NCBI GenBank assembly: GCA_030068075.1
Contig: CM057844.1
Coordinates: 3,472,001-3,536,000 of the forward strand
Direction of reading: 5' to 3'
Length of the DNA stretch: 64,000 nt
From: Paguma larvata
Lineage: Eukaryota > Chordata > Mammalia > Carnivora > Viverridae
In this document: piece by piece, positions 13,983 through 23,725 of the stretch
Position numbering within the stretch: the stretch's first letter is position 1
Layout: every line of letters starts with the position of its first letter
Notes under the pieces: generated by a model
Database searches by the model: none
What the model was told of the DNA's origin: nothing
What the model saw: only the letters and a program-made list of their open reading frames with translations
Translations under genes and position numbers: made by a program

Positions 13983-14874
13983 TCATAGAGTGCCCCTCAG
14001 GATCCCTTGCAGTGCTGGCTTATTTGTGATAAATTCTTTCAGTTTTTGTTTGTTGGGAAAAACCTTGATCTCTCCTTCTATTCTGAATGACAGGCTAGCC
14101 GGATACAGAATCCTTGGTTGCATGTCCTTCTTGCTCATCACATTGAAGATATCCTACCATTCCTTTCTGGCTTGCCAAGTTTCTGTAGATAAGTCTGCTA
14201 CTACCCTTATATGTCTGCCTTTGTATGTTAGGGTTCTTTTGTCCCTAGCTGCTTTCAGGATTCTCTCCCTATCTTTGTATTTTGCCAGCTTCACTATGAT
14301 GTGCCGTGCAGAAGGTCTATTCAAGTTACGTCTGAGGGGAGTTCTCTGTGCCTCTTGGATTTCCATGCCTCTTTCCTTCCTCATGTTGGGGAAGTTCTCA
14401 GCAATGATTTGTTCAAGAACCTCTTCGACTCCTTTCTCTCTCTCTTCTTCCTCTGGAACTCCTATGATAGGGATATTGTTTCTTTTGAGTGCATCGCTCA
14501 GCTCTCGAGTTCTCCTTTCCTGTTCCTGGATCAGCTTCTCTCTTTTTATCTGCTTCCTCTTTTTCAATAATTTTGTCTTCTAATGCACTAACTCTTTCCT
14601 CTACCTCTTCAATCCGTGCTGTGGCTGCTTCCAGTTTCCCTTGTATTTCTTCCAATGTCTTTTTTAATTCTTCCTGACCATTTTTAAGGTCCTTGAACTC
14701 TGCCGCGCGGGATCCCTTGCATTCATCTAAGCTTTTTTCAAGCCCAGCGATTAGTTTTATGATTATCATTCTATATTCATGTTCTGTTATGTTGCTTATA
14801 TCTGTTTTCGTTAATTCTTGAGCTGTCACTGCTTTTTGTATATTCTTTTGAGGAGAATTCTTCCATTTCGTCAT
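13983..14874 (-). pseudogene. L1-A ORF1 (RNA-binding coiled-coil protein), inactivated
   Basis: The ATG at 14874 opens the same N-terminus as L1-B ORF1 (MTKWKNSPQKN). A heptad-rich coiled coil follows. A 2-nt loss near 14545 relative to L1-B (one CT in a CTCTCT run) shifts the frame; the RNA-binding part continues in another frame to 14154. There a TAG interrupts the C-terminal domain; 56 further codons are readable to the TGA at 13983-13985. The same TAG occurs in L1-B, whereas the 2-nt frameshift is private to this copy. Confidence 0.9.
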
Positions 14875-14913
14875 TTTGGCTGGATGTGTTTTGGATTGTT
14901 TCTTGAAGTTGCC

Positions 14914-15133
14914 CAGGCGGCCCCGCCGGCTCTGGTGCTCCAGCCAACTAGCCTTTTACACCTGACGGAGCGCCTGTGGGTGCAGCTGGAGGCACGTGCA
15001 CGGCTCAGCCAATAGGAGGGGAGGGCGGAGCAGGGACTCGCCCCGCCCCTCCGGCCCCCGGCTCCAGGCCACCGTTCCTCCCGCAACTCCTTTCACCTGC
15101 TGCTTTTGTGGCCGGCAGCTGGCTCCTTTTGCT
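14914..15133 (-). promoter_or_regulatory. Foreign GC-rich leader of L1-A, candidate spliced first exon
   Basis: A 220-nt CpG-rich segment sits between the TSD and the first normal L1 nucleotide (14913). It contains a GC box (GCCCCGCCCC, 15040-15049), a CCAAT box (15009-15013), a CACGTG E-box (14993-14998) and a weak TATA-like ACACCTTTT-type stretch near 14952. It has no match in the 1.3-kb 5'UTR of L1-B by eye. Its last base in sense orientation is G, as is common at exon ends, and it is followed by GGCAACTTC, which in L1-B lies directly after a splice acceptor. I infer that it is a host first exon, or an alternative L1 5'UTR, joined by splicing. Its source gene is not recognised. Confidence 0.75.
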
Positions 15134-15147
15134 CATCCAGTCCTTTT
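15134..15147. repeat. Right target-site duplication of L1-A
   Basis: CATCCAGTCCTTTT, identical to 9814-9827 and directly followed by AATAAG. It marks the true 5' boundary of the insertion and places the GC-rich leader inside it. Confidence 0.93.
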
Positions 15148-15281
15148 AATAAGTAAATAATTAATCCTAGTACTTCTAAGGTGTGCTACATGCCCTCTAC
15201 CATTATTTTGGTTCGTTTAACTATATAGCAAGTGTCATTAATACTTGTGGCTATTGGGTAAGTCTTTAAGAAATTTAGGAT

Positions 15282-15491
15282 GAGGTCAACAAATTTCTTT
15301 AAAGGTCCAGATAGTATATATTTTAGGCTTCACCTGAGAGTCTCTGTTGTAACTCCTTGATGATGTTGCAGCAGGAAGCAATCAATAGACAAAATGCAAA
15401 TTAATGGGTGTGGCTGTGTGCCAATAAAACTTTATTTACAAAAACAGGCAGCAGGCTGGGTTTGGCTAAGTGCCATTAGTTTGTCACCTCT
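15282..15491 (-). mobile_element. hAT-type MER DNA transposon fossil
   Basis: About 210 bp begins near GGTCAACAAATTTCTTTAAAGG and ends near GTTTGTCACCTC, with the internal blocks CCAGATAGTATATATTTTAG and AATAAAACTTTATTTAC. The order and the near-inverted ends match a common non-autonomous hAT element of eutherians. I cannot assign the exact family name from memory; orientation is arbitrary. Confidence 0.7.
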
Positions 15492-17330
15492 AATTTAGGA
15501 GACAGTACTCTCCAAGGGATTTTATAGGCTATCATGAGAAGCGTTTCAGATTGTGCTCCGAAATAAACGGCTTCTTTAAGCTTATAAATCACACTTTAGC
15601 TCTTTGCTTTATGTGGACAAGAGCCTTGACTTCCAAAACTGGGTGGAACAAGGCATTTTCTTGTATTTTTTGTTTGGTTTTGTTTTTACTTTAAGCAGCT
15701 CTTCTGCTTCATCATTTCCAGAGACTTCAAACTTTTCTTTTCAGTCATAAAATCTGTGACTTGGATAAGTCTCAGGGAAATTCATCAGCAGTAATTTTCC
15801 CAAGATGGGGTCTCTTCAGCAACTGCTGCCAGTCCGCATCACTGCAGACTACCGTGGAACAGATATTTAGCAAACCACTTGAGAGCATGAAAAGAAGGAG
15901 AGAAACGCTCACTCATTCTCTATTTCTTTCATTCATCGGCCCCGTATTTGCCAAGCACCATGTATGAATCTGACCATGCTAGGCACTGAAAATATGGGGG
16001 TGAACAAAAGGATCATTGTGTTTTCCTCACTGGACTCAAACCGATGTCTATATAGCAGGGGGTTGGATGAATAACGTCAAATATTAAAACAAACCAAGGC
16101 TCTCATTTAGCTAGTAGTCTTCATCCAGACTGAAAGCTGATCAGAAAATAAAGGAAAAAGCACAATTTGGGTAGCATGTACACAAACCAGAAATGTAATG
16201 TTTTGAAATCATCTGATGGACATGGACGTGGACACCCCAACATGAAAGGATCTAGTACATTCGCCAAAATATCAGTCTTAACTGGAGAAACTCCTTTTCA
16301 GAATTCAAGAGGGACTTTTACCTGAATAGGATTAGAGGTACTTTCATTATTTTTATTATTATTTAACTTTGCGAGTGTTACCTGCTGGCCTTAGACTATT
16401 TGATTACATAGAAGTCAAGGGTTTTTTGGTGAAAAATGGTAGCCTCCAAAGAAATTAGAGGCGGGTGACTTCTCTTTTCATAAACTGCCTCCCAGGCCAC
16501 AAGGAAAACCAGTTTCAGATAAAATTCTGATACACACACACACTTTTAAACAGTTGTTATCAGGCAAACCCAAGTATACAACCCGTTCTGTTGGCTCAAT
16601 GTATGTCCTACAACTACAGCCTCACTTGGAAGATTTGCTTAAGGTAGCCATCCACGGTTCCACAGATAGACTTTTGCTATTAATGTGGCTGACTTCAGGC
16701 AGGCAGAACCCTCTGGATCCCTGGATGCATATAGAATAGTAAAGATTAAGCTTCAGAATCCTCAATCCTCTGGTTGCATGTCCTTGTTTCTGCAGGGGAA
16801 TGTCTCGCAATACTTTTGCCAATCTACATACCTTGATTACCTTCAATTTCACCAAATAAGAACATATTTTCAAAGTGTATCAGCTTGCTAGCAGGGCACA
16901 AACTTCATTCAAAGTACATATGCTAATAACCGAGCCTCAGATAGTGTTTGCAATATAAATAATGAAAGCTCTTGCCACCACTGTCTTAGGAGAAGGGCTG
17001 CCTTTTCTGAACGGAAAGCAAGTGTAGCTACTTGGCTCAAACACCATGAATACTTGATTCATAGCTCAACTCAAGTAACAGGCATATGATCTCACATCTC
17101 CCTTTTCCCCTCTGTGCTCAAGTATTATAAAGTAAATTATAGGTAATATAACAATCAAGGGAACTGATAAATACAAGCTTACTATCTATTATTTTAATAG
17201 TTTATTCATAAAATTAATGAAAACTGGGGAGAAAAGTTTATTTTTTTAAGTAGAAGTGAGAACCGTAACCAAACCCAAGGATATAGCCATTAATACCCCC
17301 CCACACACACAGGTAATAAATGACAGATGG
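15492..17330. other. Mostly unique non-coding sequence
   Basis: Apart from an L2-like patch at 15.9 kb and a short CA-rich run, no gene or repeat was recognised. Confidence 0.45.
15905..16035 (-). mobile_element. L2 3'-end fragment
   Basis: The order TTTGCCAAGCACCATGTATG, CTAGGCACTGAAAATATGGG, GGTGAACAAAAGG resembles the reverse complement of the L2 3' end (AGCACCTACTATGTGCC, then CTAGGCACTGGGGATACAG). Ancient and diverged. Confidence 0.6.
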
Positions 17331-17339
17331 TAGATAGAT

Positions 17340-17398
<59 letters not shown>

Positions 17399-17487
17399 TA
17401 TATAGATTTTTGGATGAATGGATGGATGGATGGATGGATGGATGGATGGATGGATGGATGGTTGGATGGATGGATAGTCAGATAGAT

Positions 17488-17522
<35 letters not shown>

Positions 17523-17526
17523 GATA
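17331..17526. repeat. Compound tetranucleotide microsatellite (GATA)n-(GGAT)n-(GATA)n
   Basis: Three blocks are visible: about 16 near-perfect GATA units (17331-17394), an AT-rich spacer, about 15 GGAT/GAT-G units (17411-17474, one TTGG interruption), and about 11 GATA units (17481-17526). The long uninterrupted runs predict high length variability between individuals. Confidence 0.97.
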
Positions 17527-17814
17527 GAATAGACCTGTTGAAAATTTAAGGTCTAGGTAGATCCATTTGCAGTGGTTCTACCTAAGATGTGTACAGCACA
17601 GACTACTGGTAAAGGCATCATCTTCACAGGGCTACTGTGAACAATGACAAATCTGAACCTAAAGCCATCTTCTGGTGACCATCTTCTGCTCTATAGCAAA
17701 ACCTGAAAGATCATAGACAAAGAAGTAATGTAATGTGCTTGTTCTATGCTGAAAGTTTCACCTCCACCACCACGTTAGCCCTTTCCACGAGGCCATGTGG
17801 TAAGCAGTGTGATG

Positions 17815-17950
17815 TTTATTGAGGAGATGGGCAGTTACTAAGAACTATTCCCAGTATCATTTAGTTAGTGAGTAGCTGAGATAGTTCTAACCCTATCTGA
17901 GTGACTCCAAGCTCATGTCTTTCCTTTTGTACTACACTGAGCTTCTGGTT
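17815..17950 (-). mobile_element. MIR-like fragment
   Basis: The blocks TTTAGTTAGTGAGTAGCTGAG, GAGTGACTCCAAGCTCATGTC and TACTACACTGAGC follow the order of a reverse MIR (…CTAGTAAGTGGC…, …TGACTCCAGAGCCC…, …ACTACGCTAT…). Confidence 0.55.
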
Positions 17951-19090
17951 TCCTGCAAGTAAGGGGGTCTTCGAACTTATCCAGCTCTTCTGAACCATGT
18001 GTGGATACTAGCCGTGATGTGCATGTTTCTATGATGTGCATTTGTTCCTGCATATTTTTCTAGATATGTCTTTTTATCACGTGAGCTGGTCTCAAGACTA
18101 ACCCGGTTGAATGTTGCTTAGAGTCAGAGACATTTTAACCTATTAAATTTGTAAATGCTCAATATTTTGTGAGATCATTAATGAGATCAATTAACAAGTT
18201 TGCCAAGGATAAGTTTTTCCCTTCGCTTTAGGCCCCCAATTCTAAGCCCTTTCTCACAGAAATTTACTTTTATTTCATACTTTCTCAACTTTCCTTATTT
18301 CCAGTTCAAATTATTTCTACCATACTGGCCCCTTTTTTCTCTGCTATCGTCAAGGAATATATGTGTCTTTCCTTGTCAAAGAGAATCCTTTGCCTTTGAA
18401 TTCAGCTTTCTTTCCTCCTGAGGACTATAATCTATTTATTATCACCATTCATTCTTCAATATCTATTTTTCCTTTTGAATTCTCCTTCTTGACCAGTGAA
18501 AGAAAATGCCCCCTGACAGAAAGTGTGATTCCTTCTATCCTATGACTTCTTTCCCCTGCCCTGTCTTCCCCTGATTTTTCTGTCCTAACATGTTTTGAGC
18601 CTTTTTGAGGGTTTGTCCTATATCTTACTCATGTGTGTATTTTCCAGTTTTGCCACCCACGCCCCACTCAGATCATCTAATGTAAATGTAAAACGCTAGA
18701 TTGGCAACATTTGCTTTCATGTTTGTCTTGATTTTGCTTGTGTGGCGTATTAACATTTAAAAATTGGTTTGGACAGCTCCAAAGTATAGAAGATATATAT
18801 GTGACTTGTTCACTACTGTAGATTCAGCATATAGTGAATGTGCAACAAACATGTTGAATAAAGACTGGATAAGAAATGAAAAGAAAAGCCATCAATACAA
18901 GATGTTAAAGGAAAAAAAAAAAACGAAATTAAAATGTTGCCCAATATTGAACTATTTGGTATTGTGTAAGCCTTTTTCCTCAGTTTGTGTTTTTCATTCC
19001 ATTGTTTGTTGACGATGATGAATACATAACCCTACAGTGATTTTCTTAGTGCTCCTGGAGGCAGGGGTATGTAAGTAGCACAAAAGCAGG
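17951..19090. other. Unique non-coding sequence, pyrimidine-rich in part
   Basis: The stretch 18200-18560 is pyrimidine-rich with short open frames that look accidental. No repeat is recognised. Confidence 0.45.
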
Positions 19091-19185
19091 AATTTCTTGT
19101 TTTTGCTTCCTACTGGAAGCATAGCACTTGATATATAGTAGGCACTTAGTAAGTATTTATACAGTGAATGAATTAATGAAGAATA
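19091..19185 (+). mobile_element. L2/MIR-type 3' tail
   Basis: The order GCATAGCACTTGATATATAG, TAGGCACTTAGTAAGTATTT, GAATGAATTAATGAA corresponds to the L2 3' end (…CACATAGTAGGCGCTCAATAAATATTTGTTGAATGAATGA). Confidence 0.6.
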
Positions 19186-19717
19186 ATAAGGAAGTTGGTC
19201 TCCCTTCTCACTGATCTCAAAGTCCTAGGCCAGACCCTGAGAATTGCACAGTGACAGTTAGACTTTATGTTTGTAGATTTCAAAGCAGTGTATAAACCTA
19301 AAACGTGGCTGACTGCTTTTCCTGGTGACCAGCTCAGGCTGTGAGTGGGTATCATAACATAAGAAGCTACAAGATACTTGCTTCTGTGTGTTGAGGCAGT
19401 GCTTGCTGGGACACTTAGTATAAATTTAAAGCATATAAAGAAAACTAAAAAAACTATAAATATATTATAAACTTTAAAAAAGTAATTTGAGCAGTAGATA
19501 AGATAAGAAGACAATCTCTATTACAGGGATTTATAGACAGGAGAAATCTGTGTAGATGGGGATTATGTATAGGGATACTGAATTTATGTGTGTTATGGGT
19601 ATTTATAGACAGGAGAGGAGAGACCAAAGAAGATCCCAGCAACACGTCCTGGTACATAGTGGATGACATATAAGGGCACACAGGTGCACTAGTGCACAGG
19701 GACACACCCAGGACACA

Positions 19718-19764
19718 TATACAAATGCACATACGCACACATACACTCATGCACACACACATAT
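19718..19764. repeat. Imperfect CA-rich microsatellite
   Basis: ACACATATAC, GCACATACGCACACATACAC and CACACACACATATG units, heavily interrupted. Confidence 0.7.
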
Positions 19765-19911
19765 GCTGAATCAATGGCTGTCCTAGGGATGGATGATTAG
19801 GTGTGTCTAGGTAGGTTAGATTAAGATTGAGAGTAGAGTCCACACTCTCAAAGTGCAGATGGCCCTGATGTTTGTTTGGTGTCTTTATAGCCCTCCCTCA
19901 AACATAAGTTG

Positions 19912-20140
19912 TTTTTATTTTTGTTTTTGTTTGTTTGTTTGTTTGTTTTTAGGTTTATTTATTTTTTTAGAGAGAAAGCACACACGGAGGAGGGACAGAG
20001 AGAGAGGCAGAGAGAATCCCAAGCAGGCTCTGCACTGTCAGCACAGAGCCCCATGTGGGGCTTGAACTCACACTGTGAGATCATGACCTGAGCCAAAATC
20101 CATAGGTCGGTGCTTCACTGACGGAGCCATCCAGGAGCCC
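19912..20140 (-). mobile_element. SINEC (carnivore tRNA-derived SINE)
   Basis: The reverse complement has the tRNA-like head (GGCTCCTGGATGGCTCCGTCAG with A-box-like sequence), the B-box-like region near 20060, a body (AGCACAGAGCCCCATGTGGGG in plus orientation) and a TTTG/T-rich tail at the left. Flanking CCTCAAACATAAGTT and CCTCAAATAAAAGTTT form an imperfect TSD. Moderately diverged. Confidence 0.9.
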
Positions 20141-20149
20141 CTCAAATAA

Positions 20150-21640
20150 AAGTTTAAGCATTGTACTGCTCATCTAAATCAGAATGTGAAGACTGAAGCT
20201 GCAGGGGTAGCTTTCCAATAGCACCACTAACCACCACCAGACACATTCACAGACGCACTACTGCAAAGTCATCCTTGCACCTCATGGCATGACAGGGAAG
20301 TTGGGGTCAGAAGGTGACTGCCAGCCCCACCTGAATGCCCTCAATGCCGAGGGGACAAGGAAGTGGTGGAGGTACGGCCCCAGGGGAGACGAGGTTCAAT
20401 CTTGCCATGAACTCCCATTCTGCTCTATACCAAGGTTATTCTTTGGCACTCAGTTTGAGAAGCAGTAAGCGCCTTTAATTCCTCTCTTTAATTGGATATG
20501 CCTTTTGGTCCCCATTGCTGAGCTAATGGGGGCATCTCAGAGCCTCAGAGGGAATGTGCAAGCTGTGGGGAAAGATCACAGACTAGGACCTCAGGCACCA
20601 CAGCCACATTCATGTTTCTTGTTTGTCATGATTCTGGGTTTGTATAGGCAGAATGGAGTGCATTTCATGTTGGGAGTGTTGAACATGAGCCGAACACTAG
20701 GAACGGAGGAGGAAAAGAAACAGACGAACCACTTGCCTCTTTTTTGATGAACCAGAGCAGGTGTAACTATAGGAAACTGCTTCACATCCTTCCTCAATTT
20801 TTTTTCAAATTACATAACCTAATAAAACATTCAATTTCAGTATCCCAAAGTATGTCAGAAAAGGCTATAGAGAAATCTGTGCTGGAAAGAGTCTTGAGTT
20901 AGAAACTCAAGGGTGGAGAAGATATGTCCAGGGCCACCCAAAGCCATTTGAAATTAGTGGCTTTAAAGTGCATTCCCAAGAAGTGAAAATTTGGAAAGTT
21001 TACACAGTCTCCAAGCAGCGCTCCTGCTCATGGCTTGTGAGTGGTGGCCCTGCAGATGGGCACAGAACACCTACCACCTGGCAAAGAACAGATCCCGGAA
21101 TGTTGGGTGATTCGCTTCAGCAAATGGCCCTAAGTGTGGGGAAGTGGGACCAGTGACAGAAAAGACCTGCAAATGGGAAGACCAAGTATGAGTGCCCTTG
21201 ACCAAGGAACTCATAGGTGTAAAGTGTCAGAAATGCAGAGTGGGGAGCTGAAGACGTGAGTCATGTGACAAGAAGAGTCATGGAAATGAGCTTAGGAGTA
21301 GAGTAATCTCCTGAAAAATGCCATCTGTAGTGTTGGTGGAAATAAAGCTGGCCAAGGACCAGGAGGACTTTCAGTTGGAGGGGAATGATTAGAGTGTTGT
21401 GATACATTCTGGGCAGGTTCAGTTCTCAATCATTGTTACATGCCTCACCAGGCACATCGACAAAGCAAAAGGGAAAGGGAAGATTTCTAGGGCAATACTG
21501 GTCATAAACACTTGTGTCTACAGAGACTATAATAAGAATCGCATGTAGCAAGATGGTGAGGCACGACACCAAACTCAGTGCTTCCCTTATGAGGCCCTCC
21601 AGCAATGTAGTTTCAAAGCACAGTGTCCAAGCACCCATTC
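20150..21640. other. Unique non-coding sequence
   Basis: No repeat or gene recognised; all open frames are short. Confidence 0.4.
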
Positions 21641-22290
21641 ATTTGTTTATTCACTCAACAATTTGTGCCAGTCACTGTTTGGAGCACAGAAGAATTAGCT
21701 GTGTTGGATATTTCTATGGGTTTAACAGTCCATTATGATGGAAAGGACGATAAATAAAATTTACATGTTAAGAAGTACCAAGTGCTATCAATGAACGTGA
21801 AGCAAGGTAAGGAGAAAGAAAGGTTTAATGTTTCCCAGATGGGTCAGGAGGGATGAGATAATGGAATAAGGTACCAAATCGGGAAGTTATCTGGGGACAG
21901 AACATTAGAGCAAAGGAAACAGCAAGTGCAAGTGAGGGGAGTGTGCTTGGTGCACTCCAGGAGTAGGAGGGGCAGGGGATTGGGGCTGAGAGGTCATTGT
22001 GGCCCAGAATAGGTAGGAAATTGGAGGTCACAGGAAGGATCTTAGAGTTTATTTTTTAGTGAGATTGGGAATCATCAAAATGCTTGGGCAGAACTGCCAC
22101 ATATCTCGGCTTGTGTTTTAAAAGGAAACTTTGGCTATTTGAAAGATCATCGGATTGGGACAGGAGAAGGTGGTAAAACTGGCATAATTGCTGAGTGAAT
22201 TTTGGATGTCAGTTCTGAGTGAGAGTTAAGGATGACTGCAGGGAGTAGAAGCGTCTTTTACTGAAGTGACTAAGCTGGAAAGTGTGGCCA
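21641..22290 (-). mobile_element. L2-like ancient LINE fragment
   Basis: Starts with TTTATTCACTCAACAATTTG and GCCAGTCACTGTTTGGAGC, like a reversed L2 3' end. It continues with blocks such as AAGGAAACAGCAAGTGCAAG and GTTTTAAAAGGAAACTTTGG, typical of the adjoining old LINE region. Heavily diverged; the right limit is uncertain and it may be two fragments. Confidence 0.5.
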
Positions 22291-22444
22291 GTTTAGGACT
22301 TGGCAATAATACCCTTAAGCTAACAGTTAAGCACTTGAGTGGAAAACTTCTTTCCAAGGCCTTCTCTGTGTTATTCCAGAGCTGGATGCCATCAAAGGTG
22401 GCAGATGGCCGCTTCCTTCACTCTGTGACTCTGTCATTAGAGCC

Positions 22445-22625
22445 CTAGTTCCAAAACATTATTGTATATTTGACTTACCCAGAAAAATTATTCAAAAATA
22501 CAGACTCCAGAGAGCAGCAGAAATTCTGATTCAGTAAGCCAGGAGAGGGATTCAAAAATCGTATGATTGTTAGCAAACACCCAGGGAATGCTAAGGCAAA
22601 GAGTCTATGGGCCAGACTCTGACAA
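22445..22625. mobile_element. MER5/MER20-type hAT fossil
   Basis: AATACAGACTCCAGAGAGCA, TTCTGATTCAGTAAGCC and AACACCCAGGGAATGCTAAG follow the order of the MER5-type non-autonomous hAT element. Diverged and partial. Confidence 0.55.
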
Positions 22626-23339
22626 ACCCTATTGTGGGAGAGGCGCACTTGATGGTTTTGCTGTCATGAAAAACAATCTGGGAAGAACACATTTCTTGTA
22701 GGTTGACCGAGTGACATCAGCCAACCCACCTCCTAGTCTTCTCTCATGGATCGCCCATGTCAAAGATATCATGGTCATAGCCCAGATGAGTCAAACCTGC
22801 AAGCAAAGGCAATGGTCCTATTGGGAAGAAGGATGAATAGAGCGAGCCAAGCCAACACCTGGAACACCTCCTTCTGGTCTCATCCAATTTTGAAAAGTTT
22901 GTTAAAGCAAGCTTTGAGACATCAGGATGTTATCACCTGACCAGTGGCCAGACTCAGTTGTTGAGTCCAAAGTGAAGGGCTGAAAAATGAGCAACTTTGA
23001 AGGGCTAGTTGACAATAAACACTGAGAATAACCTTTAGAATCTCATAAGTACCTGCTCTAATTTTTCTAGTCAGCATTTATTTAAAGGTTGTGGAGAATA
23101 ATGAGAAACATTCTAAGGCCCTTTTTATGATCTTTATATCAACTGAGATTAGTATGGTAATGATCACATCTGAGAAATTATGTGTGACTAGTGACGCTGC
23201 ACAGGACAGTCATTAATGCAACAAGCATTTCAACTCTACCCAGGCCATGGAACTCTGCTTCATCCACAGAAGTCTCATACCACAGGTGTTCTTCCTCTGG
23301 TTTGATCCTATATGCCAGAAGATCCTACATATTCAGTGT

Positions 23340-23470
23340 AATTCCAGAGCCATGCACAAACAATGCTGGTTAAAAATACATATTCTTAAGTTAGGTGTTT
23401 CAAATTAGAAACTCCAGAGCCTCTGTACCTTTAAACAAGCTTTTCTATGTGATTCTGATATGCATCCAGG
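23340..23470. mobile_element. MER5/MER20-type hAT fossil
   Basis: GGTTAAAAATACATATTC, AATTAGAAACTCCAGAGCC, TTAAACAAGC and GTGATTCTGATATGCATCC appear in MER5-like order. Confidence 0.55.
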
Positions 23471-23619
23471 CTTGGACCCCAATGATAAAGACAGTTCTTC
23501 AAGGAAGATCTTCCCCACTTGAGGTATGACGTAGAAAATAATAGAAGCTGGATTTGAGAACAGAAATGCAACTGCCATATCTTTTAAAATAAGCAATTAC
23601 TGTCAGCGAGTGACCTGAA

Positions 23620-23725
23620 GTCAGCCAAAAATTTCTCCACTGGCTACCTATTCCTTTCACATAAAATTAAGACAGAGCCCACATGAAGTGACATGTGGTC
23701 TATTTTGTAACCTAACCACTAGAAA
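23620..23725 (+). mobile_element. Possible L2 fragment
   Basis: CTCCACTGGCTACCTATTCC followed by CACATAAAATTAAGACAGAGC resembles an internal L2 3'-region block. Old. Confidence 0.4.

Larger units (their letters stand above)
9828..15133 (-). mobile_element. L1-A: near-full-length LINE-1 with a foreign 5' leader
   Basis: Reading the minus strand, the element holds a 220-nt GC-rich leader (15133-14914), 39 nt of normal L1 pre-ORF1 sequence, a damaged ORF1, a damaged ORF2 (endonuclease, reverse transcriptase, C-terminal domain), a purine-rich 3'UTR and an A-rich tail containing TAAAAA repeats. A perfect 14-bp TSD at a TT/AAAA site encloses all of it, leader included, so leader and L1 were inserted in one event. 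It is highly similar to L1-B throughout the coding part, but none of its upstream leader matches the L1-B 5'UTR. The break is at 14913/14914 and coincides with a splice acceptor in L1-B. Both ORFs carry frameshifts and stops, so the copy cannot be autonomous now. Confidence 0.93.

Noticed and set aside
13969..14583. Long plus-strand open frames across L1-A (and the equivalents at 33637-34125 and 32579-33034 in L1-B)
   Set aside because: They are antisense shadows of L1 ORF1 and ORF2, created by their A-rich codon use.
17331..17526. Regular repeats as a CRISPR array
   Set aside because: The units are 4 bp without spacers: a microsatellite in a vertebrate genome.
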